This document shows positions 59,832 to 64,000 of a DNA stretch of 64,000 nucleotides, piece after piece. The DNA is from Desulfobacteraceae bacterium UBA2174 (GTDB taxonomy: Bacteria; Desulfobacterota; Desulfobacteria; Desulfobacterales; UBA2174). The position numbers were made by a program, and so were the translations under genes. Location of the stretch: NCBI GenBank assembly GCA_002327445.1, contig DCWA01000022.1, positions 87,445 to 151,444 on the forward strand. The letters run 5' to 3'. Position 1 is the first letter of the stretch. Each line of letters begins with the position of its first letter. Below the pieces are notes generated by a model. The model made no database searches. It was not told where the DNA came from and saw only the letters and a list, made by a program, of their open reading frames with translations.

Positions 59832-60524
59832 ATGCTGGTCAAGTACTGGATGCACCCGAAGGTGGAGACCATCGATGCCGACGACTCGATGGAAAACGTC
59901 ATCAAGCTGATGAAGCGGAACGAGGGGCGTCTGCTGCCGGTGACCCGGCAGGGGCGTCTGGTGGGGGTGGTCACCGACCGGGACCTGAAGCGGGCTTCAG
60001 CCTCCGAGGCCACCAGTCTCGATGTTCACGAACTGCTCTACCTGCTGACGAAGATCAAGGTGGCCAGCATCATGAGCACCCCGGCCGTCAGCGTTCCGCC
60101 CGATTTCACCGTGGAGGAGACCGCGGCGCTGATGCTGCGGCACCGCATTTCCGGGGTGCCGGTGGTGGCGGAGGGACGCATCGTCGGCGCCATCACCCAG
60201 GCGGAAGTCAACCGCCTGCTGGTATCCCTGACCGGCCTGGGCGACCAGGGGCTCCAACTGGCCTTTCTGGCGCCGGACCAGCCCGGTTCCATCAAGTGGC
60301 TGGCGGACGAAATCCGCGCCTACGGGGGGCGGCTCCTCAGCGTGCTCTCCTCCTACGACCGGGTCCCGAAAGGCTTTCGCAAGATTTACATCCGCGCTTA
60401 CAACCTGGAGCGCGACCGGCTGCCCGAGCTGCTGGCCGAGCTCGGCACCCGGGCGAAGCTGTTGTATCTGGTGGATCACAAGCACAACCGGCGGGAGATC
60501 TTCGACGAGGGAAACCCGCCGTGA
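59832..60524 (+). CDS. AcuB-like CBS-pair/ACT-domain protein
   Basis: A 230-residue cytoplasmic protein with two CBS motifs (MLVKYWMHPKVETIDADDSM...GVVTDRDLKR; VASIMSTPAVSVPPDFTVEE...GAITQAEV) and a C-terminal ACT-like domain (LAPDQPGSIKWLADEIRAYGG). This is the AcuB layout common in sulfate reducers and bacilli. It likely senses adenine nucleotides or amino acids; the target is unknown. The start is ATG 59832 after GGGAGGAGC. Stands alone. Confidence 0.9.
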   Translation: MLVKYWMHPKVETIDADDSMENVIKLMKRNEGRLLPVTRQGRLVGVVTDRDLKRASASEATSLDVHELLYLLTKIKVASIMSTPAVSVPPDFTVEETAALMLRHRISGVPVVAEGRIVGAITQAEVNRLLVSLTGLGDQGLQLAFLAPDQPGSIKWLADEIRAYGGRLLSVLSSYDRVPKGFRKIYIRAYNLERDRLPELLAELGTRAKLLYLVDHKHNRREIFDEGNPP

Positions 60525-61259
60525 GCGGGGCGCGGTGCCGGCGTCTCCTCACTATTCTTTTCCGCGCCAGGCTATTGCGCAGGCGCGCGCCTTCACCCCT
60601 GGCGTTTTGAATCGCCTCCGGCGGCCTTTTTCGTTTTCTCCGAACCGTGCTTCATGGCTGAAACGGTTTTTTCAACGGTGGCCGGTCCCTCGGCAAGATG
60701 CCCTGAGGCGCCGGGCTTCTCGCCTTCACCGCCTTCAGCGGATCCAACCCATCCATTTCCGCCATTTTCAGCCTCCCATGACCGCAACGATGGGCGCCGC
60801 CCACCCCCAAATTTTATCGGCCAGCAATTGTTGCCAATGAAAGAAGGGCGGTGGCAGGTCTCTTGGCTGTCTATCAGCCTGAGAGACTAAATGTGAGAGA
60901 CTTTCTCAAATTAAGTGCATTTGAAAGTAATCCTTTCGACAACCCATCCCCTGAAAATCGGGTCGTCACAAGGCCGATTCCTCCTCGATGACTGTAGAGC
61001 ACCGTTTGAAGGGCATCCGTCAACCCTGCGACGGGGGTGCTTCTTCGAATTGGGCATCATGGCACGATCGTTGCTGTCCCCCTGTCGACACGGTCGAAAC
61101 GACTGTCAGGGCCGCCAAGCCGCAAGCAATCCAGAAACGGCACACCGAAGTGCTCCTGGAACGAAAAACCTAAGTAAATCAAACCAATACCGCAATTTTC
61201 GGGTTGTAACCGACCGGGCGGATCTATCTTCAATGCCTTAACGCTTTTCAATCCATTCG
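60525..61259. other. 735-base region without a clear gene
   Basis: Several short frames exist on both strands, but none has good support. The best is a minus-strand 37-codon frame (60765-60652) listed separately. A direct repeat TGAGAGACT occurs near 60878 and 60893. No promoter for the downstream kinase was identified. Confidence 0.5.
60652..60765 (-). CDS. Possible 37-residue basic peptide
   Basis: Short frame preceded by GGGAGGCTGAAA and starting MAEMDGLDPLKAVKARS; it ends in LKKPFQP. The ribosome-binding site is good but there is no other evidence of coding, and overlapping frames are also open. Listed as a doubtful small gene. Confidence 0.2.
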   Translation of the reverse strand: MAEMDGLDPLKAVKARSPAPQGILPRDRPPLKKPFQP

Positions 61260-62891
61260 ATGAAGGCTTCTACAAGGTTCCGCGGGCGCGATCTCATCAT
61301 CAAAAATTTCAGTGGTAGGACCTTGAAGAAATACAGCCTCAGTCAAGATGCCATCGAAAACAAAAGCTCCGGCGAGATTAACGAACAACTTGCGCGGGCG
61401 ATGGAAACAGCCATCGACGGCATTGCCATCATCGATCGCAGCCAGACCTTCATTTATCTGAATCCGGCCTACGCGCAAATTTTCGGCTACGTGGAACCCC
61501 GGGAACTGCTCGGAAAGCCCCGGCGCATGCTGTATGCGCCGGACGAGCTGGATCGGTTCGACAAGCGGATCATTCCCGACCTCGGCCGAACGGGACGCTA
61601 TCGCGGGGATGCCGTCGGCATGAAGAAGAACGGCGGCCTGTTCGACCAGGAAATATCGCTCACCTCCATTGATAGAGGGGGGATGATCAGCGTGGTGCGG
61701 GACGTTGCCGAGAAGAAGCAGGCCCTGAAGGACAAGGAAAAACTCCAGGCCCAGTTTCTTCAGGCCCGGAAGATGGAGGCGGTGGGGCGCCTGGCTGGCG
61801 GAATGGCCCACGATTTCAACAATATGCTCGGGGTGATCATCGGCTATGGAGAACTGGTCCAATCCAAGTTGAAGCCCGAGGATCGCCTCCAGGCCGATGT
61901 GGCCGAGATGATGACGGCGGCGCGCTGTTCCGCGGAGATTACCCGCAAGCTGCTCGCCTTCGCCCGGCGTCAGACCGTGTCCCCCAAGGTGCTGGACCTC
62001 AACGACACCGTCGAGGGGATGCTGCGCCTGATGCGGCGGATTATCGGCGAGGACATCGACTTTTCCTGGCAGCCCGGCCCGGGCCTGTGGCCGGTGAAAG
62101 TCGATCCTTGCCAGATCGAACAGGTCATGGCCAACTTATGGGTCAACGCCCGGGACGCCATCACCGGGGTGGGCAGGATCACCATCGAAACCGGCAACGT
62201 CCGAATCGATGCTGACCGTTTCGGCGACCGCCCGGATGTCATCCCCGGAGACTATGTGGTCCTGTGCGTCCGCGACAACGGCTGCGGCATGGACGAGGAG
62301 ACCAAGAGCCATCTGTTCGAGCCATTTTTCACCACCAAGGAAGTGGGGCGCGGCACCGGCCCGGGGTTGGCCACCGTGTATGGTATCGTGATGCAGAAAA
62401 ACGGGTTCATCCATGTCCAGAGCGAGTTGGGCGCCGGCACGACCTTCAGGATCCACCTGCAGCGGCACAGCGGCGCGCCAGAGAAGGCGGAGACGCCAAA
62501 AGTGCAGCCAATCCGGGAGAGTCACGGCGAAACGATCCTGGTGGTGGAGGACGAGGTTCTGGTGCTCAATTTGACCCATGCCATTCTCGAAAGCCTCGGC
62601 TACCGGGTGCTGGCGGCCTCCAACCCGGCCGAGGCCGAGCGCCAGGTCCGGGACCACCAGGACCGCATCGACCTCCTGATCACCGACGTCGTGATGCCGG
62701 AGATGAACGGACGGGACCTGACCCGGCGGCTTCAAGGGCTGCGCCCGGATCTGAAGGTGCTGTACATGTCCGGCTACACCGCCAACGTGATCGCCCATTG
62801 CGACGTCCTGGACACCGGGGTGCACTTCATCCAGAAACCGTTTCGGCGGGACGAGCTGGCCGAAACGGTGTGCGAAGTCCTCGCTCAATAA
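61260..62891 (+). CDS. Hybrid PAS sensor histidine kinase with receiver domain
   Basis: Cytoplasmic signalling protein of 543 residues. PAS domain about 45-150 (YLNPAYAQIFGY), HisKA with H184 (GGMAHDFNNMLGVI), HATPase with N-box LWVNARDAI and G1 DNGCGMDEE, and a C-terminal receiver with D476 (LLITDVVMP) and Lys in FIQKPF. The G2 box reads GRGTGPGLATVYG; the usual GTGLGL has Leu replaced by Pro at position 368, which may weaken ATP binding. It belongs to the large family of soluble hybrid kinases common in Desulfobacterota. It is followed without a gap by the four-helix-bundle frame. Confidence 0.92.
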   Translation: MKASTRFRGRDLIIKNFSGRTLKKYSLSQDAIENKSSGEINEQLARAMETAIDGIAIIDRSQTFIYLNPAYAQIFGYVEPRELLGKPRRMLYAPDELDRFDKRIIPDLGRTGRYRGDAVGMKKNGGLFDQEISLTSIDRGGMISVVRDVAEKKQALKDKEKLQAQFLQARKMEAVGRLAGGMAHDFNNMLGVIIGYGELVQSKLKPEDRLQADVAEMMTAARCSAEITRKLLAFARRQTVSPKVLDLNDTVEGMLRLMRRIIGEDIDFSWQPGPGLWPVKVDPCQIEQVMANLWVNARDAITGVGRITIETGNVRIDADRFGDRPDVIPGDYVVLCVRDNGCGMDEETKSHLFEPFFTTKEVGRGTGPGLATVYGIVMQKNGFIHVQSELGAGTTFRIHLQRHSGAPEKAETPKVQPIRESHGETILVVEDEVLVLNLTHAILESLGYRVLAASNPAEAERQVRDHQDRIDLLITDVVMPEMNGRDLTRRLQGLRPDLKVLYMSGYTANVIAHCDVLDTGVHFIQKPFRRDELAETVCEVLAQ

Positions 62892-63385
62892 AAATCGCCC
62901 GTTTCGAAGATCTCCAATGCTGGCAAGAGAGCCGGCACCTCGTGGGCATGGTCTACGGTGCCATTGCCGGGGATACGGCATTCCAGAAGGATTTCCGGCT
63001 GAGAGGCCAGATCGCCGGCGCGGCGGTTTCGGTGATGGCCAACATCGTCGAAGGCTTCGTGCGCCGATCGAACAGGGAGTTCCTCCAATTTCTGTTCATT
63101 GCCACCTCCTCGGCCGCCGAGCTCCAGTCCCATCTCTACGTGGCGCTCGACCAGAAGTACATCTCAACGAAAACATTCGACGAAATATACGCGCAAGCCG
63201 ACAAGACCGCCCGCATCATCTCCGGTCTGATTACCTATCTGCGCAAGAACATAGAACAGCACCCACTCCCGCGGCCGGCCCGTCCCCCTCATCCCCCCCG
63301 GCCCCCGAAACCAACTCAACCCCCTAAACAAACCCAACAAACAAAATCAACCAGAGAAACCAAAGGAACCAAAGGAACCCCATAA
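62888..63385 (+). CDS. Four-helix-bundle protein (23S rRNA IVP-like) without standard start codon
   Basis: The frame ARFEDLQCWQESRHLVGMVYG..LRGQIAGAAVSVMANIVEGF..FIATSSAAELQSHLYVALDQKY is the four-helix-bundle family named after rRNA intervening-sequence proteins. The expected start would be an ATG at 62888, but the codon is ATA; CAATAAAA would become the common overlap ATGA-type junction with one base change. GTG 62942 or ATG 62948 would lose the first helix. So it is either a start-codon mutant or starts at a non-standard codon. The last 40 residues are a Pro/Thr/Lys low-complexity tail derived from the DNA repeat beneath. Function of the family is unknown. Confidence 0.7.
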   Translation: MKIARFEDLQCWQESRHLVGMVYGAIAGDTAFQKDFRLRGQIAGAAVSVMANIVEGFVRRSNREFLQFLFIATSSAAELQSHLYVALDQKYISTKTFDEIYAQADKTARIISGLITYLRKNIEQHPLPRPARPPHPPRPPKPTQPPKQTQQTKSTRETKGTKGTP

Positions 63386-63438
63386 ACCCAACCAACCCGA
63401 CAAACCCGACAAACCCGACAAACCCCCAACCCGTCCTT
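63262..63438 (+). repeat. A/C-rich low-complexity DNA with ACCCGACAA tandem units
   Basis: Bases change from C-rich (CCCCCCGGCC) to AAACCAAAGGAACC-type repeats and then four units of about nine bases AACCCGACA (about 63392-63428). It covers the C-terminal codons of the four-helix-bundle frame and the intergenic gap. Purines other than A are almost absent on the plus strand. Confidence 0.8.
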
Positions 63439-63462
63439 CGTGGTCCCACCGAGTCTCAAACG

Positions 63463-63957
63463 ATGAGCAACGCGCAACCTCTTTTCGATTTTGACCCCAT
63501 CGAACCCCAAGTTCTCGTTTCCTCCTCCCCGGCCGGGGAAATTTTTCCACTGCCCACCGAGGCCGACTACGAGGCGGAAAATCGCCGCCTGCACCGGTTG
63601 GTCCAAGCCCAGCGCGCCCAAGGGCGGGAGATCGTGGTGGTGATGGGGGTCGGCTTCGTGGGCGCGGTGATGGCCGGGGTGGTGGCCGACAGCGCCGACA
63701 AGGCCACCGGTGCGCCGCTGTATTTCGTCATCGGCATGCAGCGGCCAAGCAGCCGTTCTTATTGGAAGATTCCGTATCTCAACCGCGGCGTGGCGCCCGT
63801 GGAGGCCGAGGACCCGGAGGTGGCACCCCTCATTGCCCGTTGCGTCAACGAGAAGAAGACCCTCACGGCTTCCTTTTCCTATGATGCCCTGGCCCTGGCC
63901 GATGTCGTGGTGGTGGACGTGCAGTGCGACTATACTGCAAACGGCGATAATGGGTGA
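63463..63957 (+). pseudogene. Nucleotide-sugar dehydrogenase, truncated after N-terminal domain
   Basis: N-terminal NAD-binding part of a UDP-glucose/GDP-mannose dehydrogenase-family enzyme (UDP-ManNAc or UDP-GlcNAc dehydrogenase type), which oxidises sugar nucleotides for polysaccharide synthesis. The Rossmann motif is VVVMGVGFVGAVMAG (near residues 58-72), and the blocks YFVIGMQRPSSRSYWKIP, IARCVNEKKT and DVVVVDVQCDYT are well conserved. Homology stops abruptly at CDYT; ten unrelated codons and a stop follow at 63957, with two more in-frame stops soon after. Full enzymes have over 400 residues, so most of the gene is missing, perhaps because of an insertion whose end lies at about 63937. 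Confidence 0.75.
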
Positions 63958-64000
63958 AAATAGATGGTCTTGTTAACTTAGCCCTGGACAACTGATCGAA

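Noticed and set aside
63392..63428. CRISPR or attachment-site interpretation of the ACCCGACAA units
   Set aside because: Short contiguous tandem units without spacers inside A/C-rich low-complexity DNA.

Overview
The window looks like high-GC chromosome of a Gram-negative anaerobe or facultative anaerobe, most likely a member of the Desulfobacterota (former Deltaproteobacteria). This is inferred from the mix of a flavodiiron protein, hemerythrin, FmdE-like and MoeA-like proteins, an AcuB-like CBS-ACT protein, a likely selenoprotein, an MJ0042 zinc-ribbon protein and dispersed GGAATCT-type intergenic repeats. No 16S or ribosomal marker is present, so species cannot be fixed.

Region 1 (1-8.75 kb) is a Lap-type biofilm module. 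It holds a c-di-GMP receptor with degenerate GGDEF/EAL domains (LapD-like, cut by the window edge), a type I secretion ABC transporter (LapB-like, carrying a frameshift), its membrane fusion protein (LapC-like), a LuxR-type regulator, and a convergent secreted protein with an N-terminal retention module and a candidate LapG site. The secreted protein is unusually short and has no RTX tail.

Region 2 (9.4-18.6 kb) is housekeeping: NAD synthetase, a TIGR01212 radical SAM protein, MnmG, a CbpA-type J protein, a hypoxanthine phosphoribosyltransferase, a zinc-ribbon membrane protein and a CAT-anticodon tRNA. The genes are separated by REP-like repeats.

Region 3 (18.8-30.5 kb, minus strand) is a respiratory nitrate reductase operon (narGHJI). 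It runs on into a small membrane protein, a TDT-family transporter, an FmdE-like protein, a molybdopterin-binding protein, a hemerythrin and a flavodiiron protein, and ends at a strong terminator. The layout couples nitrate respiration with molybdenum cofactor functions and nitric oxide defence.

Region 4 (31-41 kb, minus strand) is a copper-handling operon: NosL-like lipoprotein-type chaperone, small protein, ABC permease, ABC ATPase, nine-TM membrane protein, CusB-like adaptor, CusA-like pump. Both ABC genes are broken (in-frame TGA; frameshift at Walker B).

Region 5 (41-59.3 kb, minus strand) is the most unusual part. A DsbA-like protein with an in-frame TGA exactly at the first Cys of its CxxC motif (candidate selenocysteine) is followed by a PAS-GAF histidine kinase, an NtrC-family regulator, and a secreted block. 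That block contains a 1731-residue SdrD/beta-helix protein, three two-cupredoxin proteins whose copper ligands are divided between polypeptides, a lipoprotein, a subtilase with MopE-type metal-binding repeats, and a PilZ protein. The ligand distribution suggests a multicopper oxidase whose trinuclear site is assembled from two different proteins. Its substrate (metal ion, phenol or other) cannot be told from sequence.

Region 6 (59.5-64 kb) has an AcuB-like protein, a hybrid histidine kinase, a four-helix-bundle protein without a standard start codon, and a truncated nucleotide-sugar dehydrogenase. All assignments come from reading motifs by eye; no database search was run.
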